NCBI GenBank assembly: GCA_964464755.1
Contig: CAYXGZ010000009.1
Span: 13,553-77,552, forward strand
DNA length: 64,000 nt
Direction of reading: 5' to 3'
Source of the DNA: CAYXGZ01 sp964464755
Lineage (GTDB): Bacteria; Planctomycetota; MHYJ01; JACPRB01
Shown: positions 34,630 through 43,260 of the stretch, piece after piece
Layout of the letters: every line of letters begins with the position of its first letter
Position numbering within the stretch: the stretch's first letter is position 1
Notes under the pieces: model-generated
What the model saw: only the letters and a program-made list of their open reading frames with translations
What the model was told of the DNA's origin: nothing
Database searches by the model: none
Position numbers and translations under genes: made by a program

Positions 34630-35283
34630 CTACGGCGGCACGGGGCCTTCGTAGGTGAACAGCCAGAGCTCCTGCGTGTCGCTCCCCGCCGCGTCCGTCA
34701 CCTGCACGGTGAAGGAATAGCCGTCGTAGCCCGTGGAGGTCCCCGAGAGCACCCCCGTGGCGGGATCGAGCGAGATCCCCGGCGGCAGCGCCCCGGCGAC
34801 GACGGACCAGGTCGGCGCCCCCGACCCGTTCGCGTACGCCAGCGGGACCGAGATCGGCGTGGACTCGTACGCCGGTGGCAGCGACGTCGTGACGATCGTC
34901 GGCTCCGGCGGCGGCTTCAGGGAGACCGCCAGCAGCGCGCTGCCCGAGAGGCCGGGGACCAGCGTGGAGCTCGCGACGATCTCCGCCGCGCCCACGGACA
35001 GCGCGAAAAAGGCCCCCGGCTGCGACGGGATCACGAAATCGGCGGAGGCGACCGACGTATCCGTGGACGACCACGTCACCAGGACCGGGCCCGTCGACCC
35101 GTCGGAGTACTGCCCCGTCGCCGCGAAGACCGCCGTCTCGCCGAGCTCCACCGAGCCGGGGGACGGCGACACGGAGATGCCGACGAGCGTCGGCGTCGCC
35201 GGGACGTCCCGATTCGTGCCGCGGTGGCAGGCGGGCAGGAGCGCGGCCGCGAGCAGGACGACGACGGGGCGCCAAATGGCCAT
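34630..35283 (-). CDS. Lipoprotein with two Ig-like domains
   Basis: 217 residues. Lipoprotein signal ending LLPAC (lipid Cys19). Residues about 33-120 look like a BIG2-type Ig fold (GISVSPSPGSVELGETAVF, TWSSTDTSVA). Residues about 130-210 look like a He_PIG/putative-Ig domain (GALPPGISLDPATGVLSGT). It is a probable surface or periplasmic adhesin-like protein. AGGAGG lies 8 bases before the ATG. It is on the same strand as the GNAT gene upstream, but with its own ribosome site. Confidence 0.85.
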   Translation of the reverse strand: MAIWRPVVVLLAAALLPACHRGTNRDVPATPTLVGISVSPSPGSVELGETAVFAATGQYSDGSTGPVLVTWSSTDTSVASADFVIPSQPGAFFALSVGAAEIVASSTLVPGLSGSALLAVSLKPPPEPTIVTTSLPPAYESTPISVPLAYANGSGAPTWSVVAGALPPGISLDPATGVLSGTSTGYDGYSFTVQVTDAAGSDTQELWLFTYEGPVPP

Positions 35284-35340
35284 GGGAAGGACCTCCTAGG
35301 AGTCATACAACGCTCCGGCCCGGCTCCATTGCCGAAACGC

Positions 35341-35535
35341 CTACGCCCGGGGCGTCCGCCCCGGCGAAATGACGCCCGCCGGGCGGTCCTCCGACGCCGC
35401 TTCGCGCAGGAAGCGCGCCTTCCGCTCCGCGGGCCGGGCCCGCTCCGCGCGCCGGGCCAGGACGGCCCGCCACGCGTCCCGGAACGTCCGCCGCGCCGTG
35501 TACTCCCTCGACTCCAGCCTCAGCATCCGCCGCAT
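35341..35535 (-). CDS. Small Arg/Ala-rich protein coupled to the GNAT gene
   Basis: 64 residues, very basic (RRMLRLESREYTARRTFRD), no recognised family. The ATG lies 3 bases after the GNAT stop, with GGGGTGA overlapping that stop as a possible ribosome site. Coupling is plausible. Composition is typical of chance frames in such GC-rich DNA, so this is a tentative call. Confidence 0.35.
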   Translation of the reverse strand: MRRMLRLESREYTARRTFRDAWRAVLARRAERARPAERKARFLREAASEDRPAGVISPGRTPRA

Positions 35536-35538
35536 GAG

Positions 35539-36111
35539 TCACCCCGCCTGGCACAAGGCCCCGAGGGGGATCCCGGCGCCCTCGCGCCGGGACCTCCACT
35601 CGGAGGCCAGGATTCCCATCTGCACCACGTCCCAGTACTTCCCGTCCCAGAACCTCGCCTCGCGCTTGCGGCCCTCCTCGCGGAAGCCGACCTTCGCGTA
35701 GCAGCGGATCCCCCGCCCGTTGTAGTCGTACACGGACAGGCCGATCCGGTTCAGGTTGAGCTGCTGGAAGCCGAAGCCGCAGAGGAGGTCCATCGCCTCC
35801 CCGCCCAGGCCCCGGTTCCGGCACTCCGCCTCGCCGATCACGATGCCCAGCTCGGCCGAGCGGTTGATCGCGTCGACCTGGTGGAGGCCGCAGCAGCCGA
35901 CGGGCCGCGCGGGCTCCCGCTCCCAGATCACGAGGGGCACGTCCTTCTCCGACGCCGGCCGGGCGAGGTGCTCCTCCTCCTCGGCCAGCGACAGCGGCCG
36001 CACCCGGCCGATGAACCGGGCGACCTCGGGCTCGTTCAGCCAGCGCACGAAGAGCGGCGCCTGCGAGCGCTCGGGCGAGCGCAGGGCCAGCCGCGGACCT
36101 TCCACGAACAC
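35539..36111 (-). CDS. GNAT-family acetyltransferase (RimJ/SpeG-like)
   Basis: 190 residues from GTG 36111, with GGAGG 6 bases upstream. GNAT fold: RLALRSPERSQAPLFVRWLN at the N-terminus, strand ELGIVIGEAECRNRGLGGEA (the acetyl-CoA loop with RNRGLGGEA) and NRIGLSVYDYNGRGIRCYAKVGF. It resembles N-acetyltransferases of ribosomal proteins, polyamines or antibiotics; the substrate is unknown. A strong terminator lies 20 bases before the GTG, so expression depends on read-through or antitermination. Confidence 0.92.
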   Translation of the reverse strand: MFVEGPRLALRSPERSQAPLFVRWLNEPEVARFIGRVRPLSLAEEEEHLARPASEKDVPLVIWEREPARPVGCCGLHQVDAINRSAELGIVIGEAECRNRGLGGEAMDLLCGFGFQQLNLNRIGLSVYDYNGRGIRCYAKVGFREEGRKREARFWDGKYWDVVQMGILASEWRSRREGAGIPLGALCQAG

Positions 36112-36131
36112 GGACCACCTCCTTTTCGGGC

Positions 36132-36165
36132 AAAAAAAAAGCCCCGGGGAACCGTTCCCCGGGGC
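36132..36165 (-). terminator. Intrinsic terminator/attenuator before the GNAT gene
   Basis: Perfect 12-base arms GCCCCGGGGAAC (36141-36152) and its complement (36154-36165), followed on the minus strand by nine T (36140-36132). It lies directly upstream of the GNAT ribosome site, a typical attenuator position. Confidence 0.85.
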
Positions 36166-36186
36166 GCTGAGATCGAGACGTAGCGT

Positions 36187-36249
36187 CTACGGATCCCCCC
36201 GCCCCGCGGGGATCTTGATCGTGACCCGGTCGACATGCAGCATCGGCAT
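36187..36249 (-). CDS. Possible leader peptide upstream of the attenuator
   Basis: A 20-codon frame (starts MPMLHVDRVTIKI, ends at TAG) lies 21 bases before the terminator hairpin. The same stretch can pair in other ways (GATCCCC with GGGGATC within the frame). It fits a leader ORF controlling read-through. There is no clear ribosome site, so the call is tentative. Confidence 0.35.
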   Translation of the reverse strand: MPMLHVDRVTIKIPAGRGDP

Positions 36250-36339
36250 CACGATCTAGAACCGCCGTGATCCGGCCAAGGTTTGAAGAATCGGGCGATC
36301 CGCGCGAAATGGCCGGGCCGGCTCGCGTGTACCGTCTAG

Positions 36340-38112
36340 GTGACCCGGGTCGCCTTGGCCATCCTCTCGTGCTCGCTGCTGGCGGCCGCCCCCGCGCCCG
36401 GGGCGGCGCAGGAAGGACCCCGCCCCCTGGCCCCCCTCGGGCTGCGCAACCTGGAGGTCTTCACCCGGCTCTTCGGATACGTCCGCCACTTCCATCCCAG
36501 CGACGCGGCGGCGACGGCGGACTGGGGGGCGCTGGCGCGGGAGGGGGTCCGGATCGCGGAGCCCGCGGCCGATGCCCGGGACCTGGCGCGCCGGCTGGAG
36601 ACCTTCTTCCGCCCCGTGGCGCCCACGCTCCTCGTGCACCCGACGGCGGAGAAGCCGGCGATCCCCAAGGGCCTGGCGCCGACCGGGGATCCCGGGCTCG
36701 AGGTCGTCGCCTGGCGCCATCGCGGATTCGGGCAGGACATCGAGCCGAACCCGTTCTACGCGAGCGAGCGGGTCCGGAAGGGCGCCCCCGGGGGGAGGAT
36801 CCCGGAGGGATCGACGAATCCCGCCGAGCCGCTCCGCGCCGACCTGGGCGGCGGCGTGTCCTGCCTCGTCGCGCTTTCCCTGTTCGCCGACGCGGGAGGG
36901 ACGCTCCCGCACGGGACCGCGCGCAAGGGTGAGGACAAGGAAGCCCGGCCCGCGGCCTCCGGCAACGACCGGGCGACCCGGCTCGGCGACGTCGTCCTCC
37001 TGTGGAACATCCTGCAGCACTTCTACCCGTACTTCGACGAGGTGAAGGTCGACTGGCCCGCGGCGCTCCGCGAGGCGCTCGCCTCGGCGGCCGGGAACGC
37101 CGACGAGCGCGCGTTCCTGGACACGCTGCGCCGGATGCTCGTGCACCTGCAGGACGGGCACGGCAACGTGAACCACCGCTGCGAACGGGGCGGCGCCGGG
37201 GTTCCCCCGGTGGTCCTCGGGTGGGTCGAGGATCGCCTGGCAGTCGTGCACGCCGCCCGGGAAGGGGCCGAGAAGCTGCGGCCGGGAGACGTCGTCCTCC
37301 AGGTCGACGGCCGGCCGGCGGCCGAGGTCGTGGCCGAGCGGGAGAAGCTGATCTGCGGGGCGACCCCGGGATGGCGGCGGTACAAGGCCGTCTTCGAACT
37401 GTCGACGGGCGTTCCGGAGAGCCCGGTCTCGCTGAAGGTGCAGGGCGCGGCCCAGCCCGTGACGCTGCGGCGCACGAAGGACCTGCGCACGTTCTCCCAG
37501 GAGTTCCTGCCCCCGACCCTCCACGAGATCAAGCCGGGGATCGTCTACCTCGACCTGATCCGGGCCAGGAGCGAGAAGGACTTCCTGGAGGCGCTGCCCA
37601 GGCTGCAGGAGGCCACCGGGATCGTCTTCGACGTCCGGGGCTATCCCGACCAGGGCGCGAAGCGGCTGATCTCGCACCTGGTCGACGCGCCGGTCCAGTC
37701 CGCGTTCTTCAACACGCCGATCGTCACCGCGCCGGATCATGTCCCGCCGCGCTTCGAGACCTCACGCTGGACCCTCGTCCCGAAGGAGCCGCGCCTGAAG
37801 GCGAAGACGGCCTTCCTCATCGGCCCGAACATGATCAGCTACGCGGAGTCCATCCTGGGCATCATCGAGGGCTGCAAGCTGGGCCCCATCGTGGGCGAGC
37901 CGACCGCGGGGACGAACGGGAACATCATCACGATCATCCTGCCAGGCGGGTACCGGGTCATGTGGACCGGCCTCAAGGTGATCAAGCACGACGGGTCCCC
38001 TCACCACGGGGTCGGCATCCGGCCGACCGTGCCGGTGTCGCGGACGCTCAAGGGCATCCGCGAGGGGCGGGACGAGGTCATGGACCGCGCGATCGAGCTG
38101 GTGTCGAAGTAA
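36340..38112 (+). CDS. Secreted S41-family peptidase with PDZ domain
   Basis: 590 residues from a GTG start; no ribosome site is evident. A signal peptide (LAILSCSLLAAAPAPG) is followed by an N-terminal domain, a second helical domain (about 215-275) with LQDGHGNVN, a PDZ-like stretch (about 295-335, LRPGDVVLQVDGRPAAEV) and the S41 core with GIVFDVRGYPDQGAKR. The nucleophile is probably Ser500 in MISYAES. It is an extracytoplasmic C-terminal-processing-type or tricorn-like peptidase. It is isolated: the next gene on its strand is the kinase at 38206. Confidence 0.9.
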   Translation: MTRVALAILSCSLLAAAPAPGAAQEGPRPLAPLGLRNLEVFTRLFGYVRHFHPSDAAATADWGALAREGVRIAEPAADARDLARRLETFFRPVAPTLLVHPTAEKPAIPKGLAPTGDPGLEVVAWRHRGFGQDIEPNPFYASERVRKGAPGGRIPEGSTNPAEPLRADLGGGVSCLVALSLFADAGGTLPHGTARKGEDKEARPAASGNDRATRLGDVVLLWNILQHFYPYFDEVKVDWPAALREALASAAGNADERAFLDTLRRMLVHLQDGHGNVNHRCERGGAGVPPVVLGWVEDRLAVVHAAREGAEKLRPGDVVLQVDGRPAAEVVAEREKLICGATPGWRRYKAVFELSTGVPESPVSLKVQGAAQPVTLRRTKDLRTFSQEFLPPTLHEIKPGIVYLDLIRARSEKDFLEALPRLQEATGIVFDVRGYPDQGAKRLISHLVDAPVQSAFFNTPIVTAPDHVPPRFETSRWTLVPKEPRLKAKTAFLIGPNMISYAESILGIIEGCKLGPIVGEPTAGTNGNIITIILPGGYRVMWTGLKVIKHDGSPHHGVGIRPTVPVSRTLKGIREGRDEVMDRAIELVSK

Positions 38113-38193
38113 GGAACGTGCTGAACGCCGGGGTCCTTCCTTGGCCGCCCGCCGTGCCCCCGTGATCCGCCCCGGGCCCGGAGAATCGCGGGG

Positions 38194-38199
38194 TATACT
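38194..38199 (+). promoter_or_regulatory. TATACT -10 box, leaderless kinase start
   Basis: TATACT (38194-38199), 6 bases, ATG 38206. The context GGGGTATACTCGG is shared with the boxes at 26410 and 47791. No ribosome site is present. Confidence 0.65.
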
Positions 38200-38205
38200 C
38201 GGATC

Positions 38206-41200
38206 ATGGAACCGGGCGAACCCACGCTTCCGGACGCCCGGAACCTGCCCACCGCAACGCCCGCGGGACCACCCCCGTCCCCGGAGCCGGTCGACGTGCC
38301 GGCCGAGGTGCTCGCCGCCCCGGCCTCCGCGCGCTTCGGTCCCTTCATCCTGGTCTCCATGCTCGGCCGGGGCGGGATGGGCGAGGTCTGGAAGGCCTGG
38401 GACTCCGTGCTCACCCGCTGGGTCGCGCTCAAGTTCCTGAAGTCCCCGGATCCGGGGGAGGCCGGCGACCTCCTGCAGGAGGCTCGCATGGCGGCCCGGC
38501 TCTCCCACCCGAACCTCGGGGCGATCTACGAGGTCCGGGCCGACGGACCCCGGCCCTACATCGCCATGCAGTTCGTGGACGGCACCACGCTGCTCAAGAC
38601 GCCCCGGGAGGATCTCCGGACCATCGCCCGGCTCGTTCGCGACGCGGCCCGCGCCGTGGACGCCGCCCACGCCTCGGGGATGGTGCACCGCGATCTGAAA
38701 CCCCAGAACCTCATGGTGGAACGCCGCGTCCGCAAGGGCACGGCGCGCTTCGATCCGAAGGCGCCCCCCGACGAGCGCGTCTTTGTCATGGACTTCGGTC
38801 TCGCCCGGGTGACGAAGGACCCCTCCCAGGGCGGCATCGCCGGGACACCCGGGTACATGCCCCCGGAGCAGGCCCGGGGCCAGCGGGCCGTCCCGCGCTC
38901 CGACGTCTACGCCCTCGGCGCCACGCTCTACCACCTCATCTCCGGGCGCCCGCCCCACCGGGGCTCCGATTGGCGCGAGACGCTCCGGCGGACGATCGAG
39001 GAGGACCCGCCTCCCCTGCGCTCGCTCGCCCCCCAGGTCGATGTCGAGCTCGAGGCGGTGGTCCACCGGTGCCTCGAGAAGAACCTGAGGCGACGCTACG
39101 ACGATGCGGCGGCGCTGGCCGACGACCTCGACCGCTGGCTGGATGGCGACCCCGTGGAGGCCCGTCGCAGCGGCCGCCTCTACCGGTTACGCCGGAAGAT
39201 CGTCCGGCACAAGGCAGTCTCCACCGCGCTCGCCGCTGCCACTCTCGCCCTCGGCGTCGCCGCGAGCTGGCCTTCAGCCGCCCGAGCCCTGGAGCAGCGA
39301 CGCCTGCGGATCGAGCGGGAGGAAAGGCTCGCGGACTCCGCCTCCCGGGTCGCGCTGGCCGAGAAGGCCCTGGAATCGGGCCGGGCCGAAGAGGCGGCGA
39401 GCCTCGCGGACGTCGTGATCACCCGCCGGGACCCCGCCGAGGCCCACCCCCGGGGCCCGGCCCTGTTGATCCGCGGTCGGGCCGCCGCCTCCCGGGGCCG
39501 CCCCGCGGACGCCGTCCGAGACCTCGTCGAAGCCGTGACCGTCGGGACCGGCGGCGACCCCGCGGCCCGGGCCGCCGCGTCCCGGGCGCTCTTCGAGTTG
39601 GGCCGCGTGATCGAGTCGGGAGGCGACGCCTCCCGCGCCGAACGGATCTATCGAGCGTACCTGGCCAGGAATCAGGGCAGCTCCCAGGCCCGGGAGGCGA
39701 CGTCCCGACTCGCCGCTCTCCGCTCGGCCGCCTCGGATTTCGACGACGCCCACGCCCTCCACCTGGCCGCCGGCGACACCGCGGCCGCCGCGGCCCTCGA
39801 GGACTTCCTGCCCTCGAACGAGGGACCCGCCGCGGGCCCCGAAGCCGCGATCGCGGATGTCGACGGCGACGGGATGGCGGATCTGGTCTTCCACGAACCC
39901 GGCGGCCGCGTCTCGACGTGGTCCCTGCGCGGCGGGGCCCTGGCCCAGGTGGGCGCGGGGGAGCAGAACCCCGACATGGTCGATCACGTGCCGGGTCGGA
40001 TCCACGTCATGGACGTCCTGGAAGCTCCGGGACCCGAGATCATCACGACGTGGGGCACTTCGGATCGTGGCGGGGGCCTGACCCTCTGGCGCCTTGAAGG
40101 CGGGATCCCCAGGAAAGCCGCCTTCATTTCCATCCCCTCGACGGTTTCCGCCCTGGCCGCTTCCGACCTGGATGGCGACGGCCGCCGCGAATTCCTGATC
40201 GGGATCGGCCACTCCCCTCGCGAGGAACTCAACACCGTCACACGCCTCCTCCAGGTGTACCGGTTCGCCCCGGATGGGACACCTTCGCGGATCGCGGACC
40301 TCCTCCCCATCGGCCGTCCCACCGACATCCTTCATGCGGTGGCCGAGGGATCCGAGGTCACCCTGTCCCTCGGGCCCTGGAACGGGTGGATGCTCTGGAA
40401 GGGCCGGTGGAACGCGACGACGTCCCGCCTCGACGAGCTCGCCCGCTCCTCGGAGCGGACGACCTGCGAGTCGATACTCGTCCTTCCCGGTGGAGCCGCC
40501 ATCGGGGCCGTCCATCCTGGGGCGCTCCGCGATGCCGAAGGTCGCCGGAGGGCCGGGATCCGGGACGAGGACCTGTTGCCCGCGGGGCTCCACGGGCTGG
40601 CCGGCGCGAATCCCGGCGGGCCGCGCCTTCTGCTTCCGGCCGAGGAGGACGAGGAGGTCGAGCCCAAGACGGCGGTGACGCTCCGCTCGCGACGCGGGCT
40701 GCAGGTGGCCTGGCTGGAACTCCGACGCCGCGAGAACGGATCGACTTGCGCAGCCCGGATCTCGGGCTGGCCACCGGGGCCTTCCGCGCCGCGGGACCTC
40801 CACCCGATCCGGGATCTCCAGTCGCTGGCGGCCGGGGACCTGGACGGGGACGGCGACGACGAACTGCTGCTGCTCTACCCGCGCTACGGCCGGACCTGGA
40901 TGCGAGTGCTCGGGCTCGGAAACCGTCGCGCCCGTCCGGTACCGACCCAGGAGGCGACCGTCCCCTCGGAGTCGGCGGGAATGCTGCTCCTCGACGCGGG
41001 ACTGGAGACGGAGGCGGAGACCGAATTCCGGACGAAGAAGGACGAGATCGGACTGGGACTGCTCCTGCTGCGGCGCGGACGTCCCCGCGAGGCCGTCGAG
41101 GTCCTGGCCGCCGCCGGCCCGGCCCGGCGGACCGAGGCGCTTCGCCTGCTTGCGGACGGGCTCCAAGAACTCCGGGATTGGGAAGGCCTCGAGCCGGTGC

Positions 41201-42183
41201 TCCGCGACCTCGTGGAGCGTCCGGATCTCGGGCCCGCGGAACGGGAGCGGCACCGGGGTCGCCTCGCCTGGGTGGACGACGCCCGGCGCCTGGCCGCGCG
41301 GGACGACCTGAAGTCCCTCCATGAGCACCCGGGATTCGGAACCCTGAATCCCTTCCTCCCCGAGGTGACGAAGGACGGGCTGGTCTTCCGCCAGGTGGCG
41401 GAAGGCGACTACGAAGCCGGCCTGCCGTTCCGGTACCCGGGCGGCCGCCTGCGCCTGGAAGCTGACTTCCGGGTGGACCGCCTCCAGTGGGGAACCAAGG
41501 CGAACTTCGGAATGTCCGGGCCGGACGAGCTGTTCTTCAGCGTCGGGGCCTTCGGTTCGAGCAGCCACCCGGACATCTACGTGGGCCTGCAATCCGCCAC
41601 CGCCGAGGGAAGTTCTTCCGCCCTCCTGCCCCGGGATCCGGGCCGGGGGTTCCGGCCGGAGCCCGGGAGCACCTACCGCGTCGCGATCGACTACGTGCCC
41701 GGCGACGGGAGGGCCGTCGCCGAGGTCTTCCTGGACGGACGTCGGCTCGTCGAGCTTACGATCCGCGTCCGGGGGTCGTTGCGGACGGGCTGGTACCGAG
41801 TCGGCAAGCCCGGACCGGGAGGACGCTGCGGATCGATCGATCCCCCGGGGCTGCTCCGACTCTCAAACCTCCGCCTGGGCTCCGCGGATCCCGCGGCGAG
41901 ATTCGAGGTCGGCCCCCGGACCTCCGCGAGGGACCTCCTTATGGCGGCCAATGGGGCGTACGTGAGGCGGGAATTCGAGCAGGCAAGCTCGCTGTGGACC
42001 CGCGCGATCGAGGTCGGCCGCCGAAGCGATCCCGCCGCGACTGCTGGAGCACTCCTGTTCAGAGGGTGGGCCCTGGGGGATTCCACGGACGTGGCGGAAG
42101 CCACCAAGTCGGATCCCGAGACGGCGCAGACGCTCTTGGATGTCACGGGGGCCTTCCGGCCACGAACCCCGGATTCACGATAG
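38206..42183 (+). CDS. Transmembrane Ser/Thr kinase with FG-GAP-like and lectin-like outer domains
   Basis: 1325 residues. A Pro-rich N-terminus leads to the kinase domain (about 45-320): GRGGMGEV, Lys76 (VALKF), HRD Asp163, DFG Asp196, GTPGYMPPEQ. TM about 337-354. Outside are a TPR-like segment (about 355-510), three Ca-binding-type FG-GAP/EF-like repeats (DVDGDGMADLVF about 551, DLDGDGRREFLI about 655, DLDGDGDDELLL about 879) and more TPR-like helices (about 930-1030). A beta domain with LRLEADFRVDRLQWGTKANF and a final TPR-like stretch close the protein. The linker DLDRWLDGDPVEAR is shared with the kinase at 23007. The ATG lies 6 bases after a TATACT box. Confidence 0.92.
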   Translation: MEPGEPTLPDARNLPTATPAGPPPSPEPVDVPAEVLAAPASARFGPFILVSMLGRGGMGEVWKAWDSVLTRWVALKFLKSPDPGEAGDLLQEARMAARLSHPNLGAIYEVRADGPRPYIAMQFVDGTTLLKTPREDLRTIARLVRDAARAVDAAHASGMVHRDLKPQNLMVERRVRKGTARFDPKAPPDERVFVMDFGLARVTKDPSQGGIAGTPGYMPPEQARGQRAVPRSDVYALGATLYHLISGRPPHRGSDWRETLRRTIEEDPPPLRSLAPQVDVELEAVVHRCLEKNLRRRYDDAAALADDLDRWLDGDPVEARRSGRLYRLRRKIVRHKAVSTALAAATLALGVAASWPSAARALEQRRLRIEREERLADSASRVALAEKALESGRAEEAASLADVVITRRDPAEAHPRGPALLIRGRAAASRGRPADAVRDLVEAVTVGTGGDPAARAAASRALFELGRVIESGGDASRAERIYRAYLARNQGSSQAREATSRLAALRSAASDFDDAHALHLAAGDTAAAAALEDFLPSNEGPAAGPEAAIADVDGDGMADLVFHEPGGRVSTWSLRGGALAQVGAGEQNPDMVDHVPGRIHVMDVLEAPGPEIITTWGTSDRGGGLTLWRLEGGIPRKAAFISIPSTVSALAASDLDGDGRREFLIGIGHSPREELNTVTRLLQVYRFAPDGTPSRIADLLPIGRPTDILHAVAEGSEVTLSLGPWNGWMLWKGRWNATTSRLDELARSSERTTCESILVLPGGAAIGAVHPGALRDAEGRRRAGIRDEDLLPAGLHGLAGANPGGPRLLLPAEEDEEVEPKTAVTLRSRRGLQVAWLELRRRENGSTCAARISGWPPGPSAPRDLHPIRDLQSLAAGDLDGDGDDELLLLYPRYGRTWMRVLGLGNRRARPVPTQEATVPSESAGMLLLDAGLETEAETEFRTKKDEIGLGLLLLRRGRPREAVEVLAAAGPARRTEALRLLADGLQELRDWEGLEPVLRDLVERPDLGPAERERHRGRLAWVDDARRLAARDDLKSLHEHPGFGTLNPFLPEVTKDGLVFRQVAEGDYEAGLPFRYPGGRLRLEADFRVDRLQWGTKANFGMSGPDELFFSVGAFGSSSHPDIYVGLQSATAEGSSSALLPRDPGRGFRPEPGSTYRVAIDYVPGDGRAVAEVFLDGRRLVELTIRVRGSLRTGWYRVGKPGPGGRCGSIDPPGLLRLSNLRLGSADPAARFEVGPRTSARDLLMAANGAYVRREFEQASSLWTRAIEVGRRSDPAATAGALLFRGWALGDSTDVAEATKSDPETAQTLLDVTGAFRPRTPDSR

Positions 42184-42435
42184 GTCCGACTTCGTTCTCG
42201 ACGCGCCCTTCGATCATCCAGTACTGCTTGAACGCAATGACCTGAAGGATCGCGGCGGTACATGCACCTGCGCGGCCTTCGCGTGCACCCAATACCACCG
42301 GCGGAGTCCGTCATGGTTGGCTACACTTCGTACCAGAAGGTGCCCGCTCGCTTGAGCAAGGAAGTTCGGTCTGGCCGGGGAGACAGAGTCCATTGGGCTT
42401 GGGCACCATGATCCCGGCCTAGTTGGGAGGGCTAC

Positions 42436-42945
42436 ATGCCATTGCACCCGAATTATCGGATTCATCGATGGCAACGCTCAATTCGAACGCCGCGTTGGAA
42501 GGCGTTGGCAATCGGTGTTCCCTGGCTTGGAGCATGCTCGATGGTCTCCCTGCTCCTGTTCGCGATGGATGCCAACTGGAGTGCCGGAATCGAGCGCACG
42601 GATGCAACCTTGGATCCCAAGTTCACCGAGTTCGTCACTACCTGGAAGCGTCGTGACGGGTCGTTCGCTGGTTCGACCTCGCGGAAAAGCGTCCGGTACT
42701 CCTTCGTCGTTAACGGGAAGACCTACCAGGGACACGAGAGCATCTCGGAGCTACCGACGCCCTCCATGCCTGTCTACTACCAACGAGATAGCCCGAATCT
42801 CAACTCCCTGTCCCGTGAGGATTTCTGGACCTGGTATCGACCCGCCAAGTGGGTACTCCTGGGATTGGCGATCTGCGGGGGCATATTCACGTTCGAGATG
42901 ATCAAGCTCGCTTTCAGGCAATCCAAGGAACTCGCCAACACCTAG
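42436..42945 (+). CDS. DUF3592-like two-pass membrane protein
   Basis: 169 residues with two TM segments (about 23-43 and 138-157) enclosing an exported domain that has VRYSFVVNGKTYQG and VYYQRDSPNLNSL, the pattern of DUF3592 proteins. GGGAGG lies 5 bases before the ATG. The gene and its flanks (about 42200-43260) are visibly less GC-rich than the neighbours and use AT-ending codons often. This suggests recent acquisition or relaxed selection. Role unknown. Confidence 0.8.
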   Translation: MPLHPNYRIHRWQRSIRTPRWKALAIGVPWLGACSMVSLLLFAMDANWSAGIERTDATLDPKFTEFVTTWKRRDGSFAGSTSRKSVRYSFVVNGKTYQGHESISELPTPSMPVYYQRDSPNLNSLSREDFWTWYRPAKWVLLGLAICGGIFTFEMIKLAFRQSKELANT

Positions 42946-43260
42946 ACCGAATGCAGCCCAAGAGTTCAGCGGTCCCAATTCAGTGCCAAGCTTGATCCGG
43001 GGCATGAGGGGAGTGAGCGCCCGCGCCGATTCGCTCCCGCGGCAGCGCCTTGGCCTAGGTGGCTCTCTTTCTCTCCTGCTTTCGGGCTCTCCGGCCTTCT
43101 GGCTCTCCTGCTATCTGGCTTTCCTGCTCTTGGGCTCTCCGCCTTTCTGGCTCTCCTGCTTACGGCTTATGGCTTAACAACTTACGTCTCTCGACTTTCC
43201 TCCTTTTCCACGATAATCCCGGTCCTACAACGCAGACGGGTACATGAGGGATACTCCATC
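42946..43260. other. AT-richer intergenic region with a tandem repeat
   Basis: No gene is supported. The stretch holds a purine/pyrimidine tandem repeat (43065-43160), a GATAAT-like box at 43212-43217 and GATACT (43250-43255), which ends 5 bases before the ATG of the C25 peptidase gene. Confidence 0.6.
43065..43160 (-). repeat. 16-base tandem repeat, six copies
   Basis: On the minus strand the consensus AGCAGGAGAGCCAGAA is repeated six times without gaps (43160 down to 43065). Copies one and four are identical; the second and fifth share GGCGGAGAGCCC or GGCCGGAGAGCCC; the last is degenerate. The strand is strongly purine-rich. Confidence 0.8.

Noticed and set aside
43065..43160. Repeat array considered as CRISPR
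   Set aside because: Units are contiguous 16-mers with no spacers, and no cas gene is present.
42983..43247. Two short plus frames rich in Leu/Ser/Trp that look like membrane peptides
   Set aside because: They are translations of the 16-base tandem repeat, in two frames, without ribosome sites.
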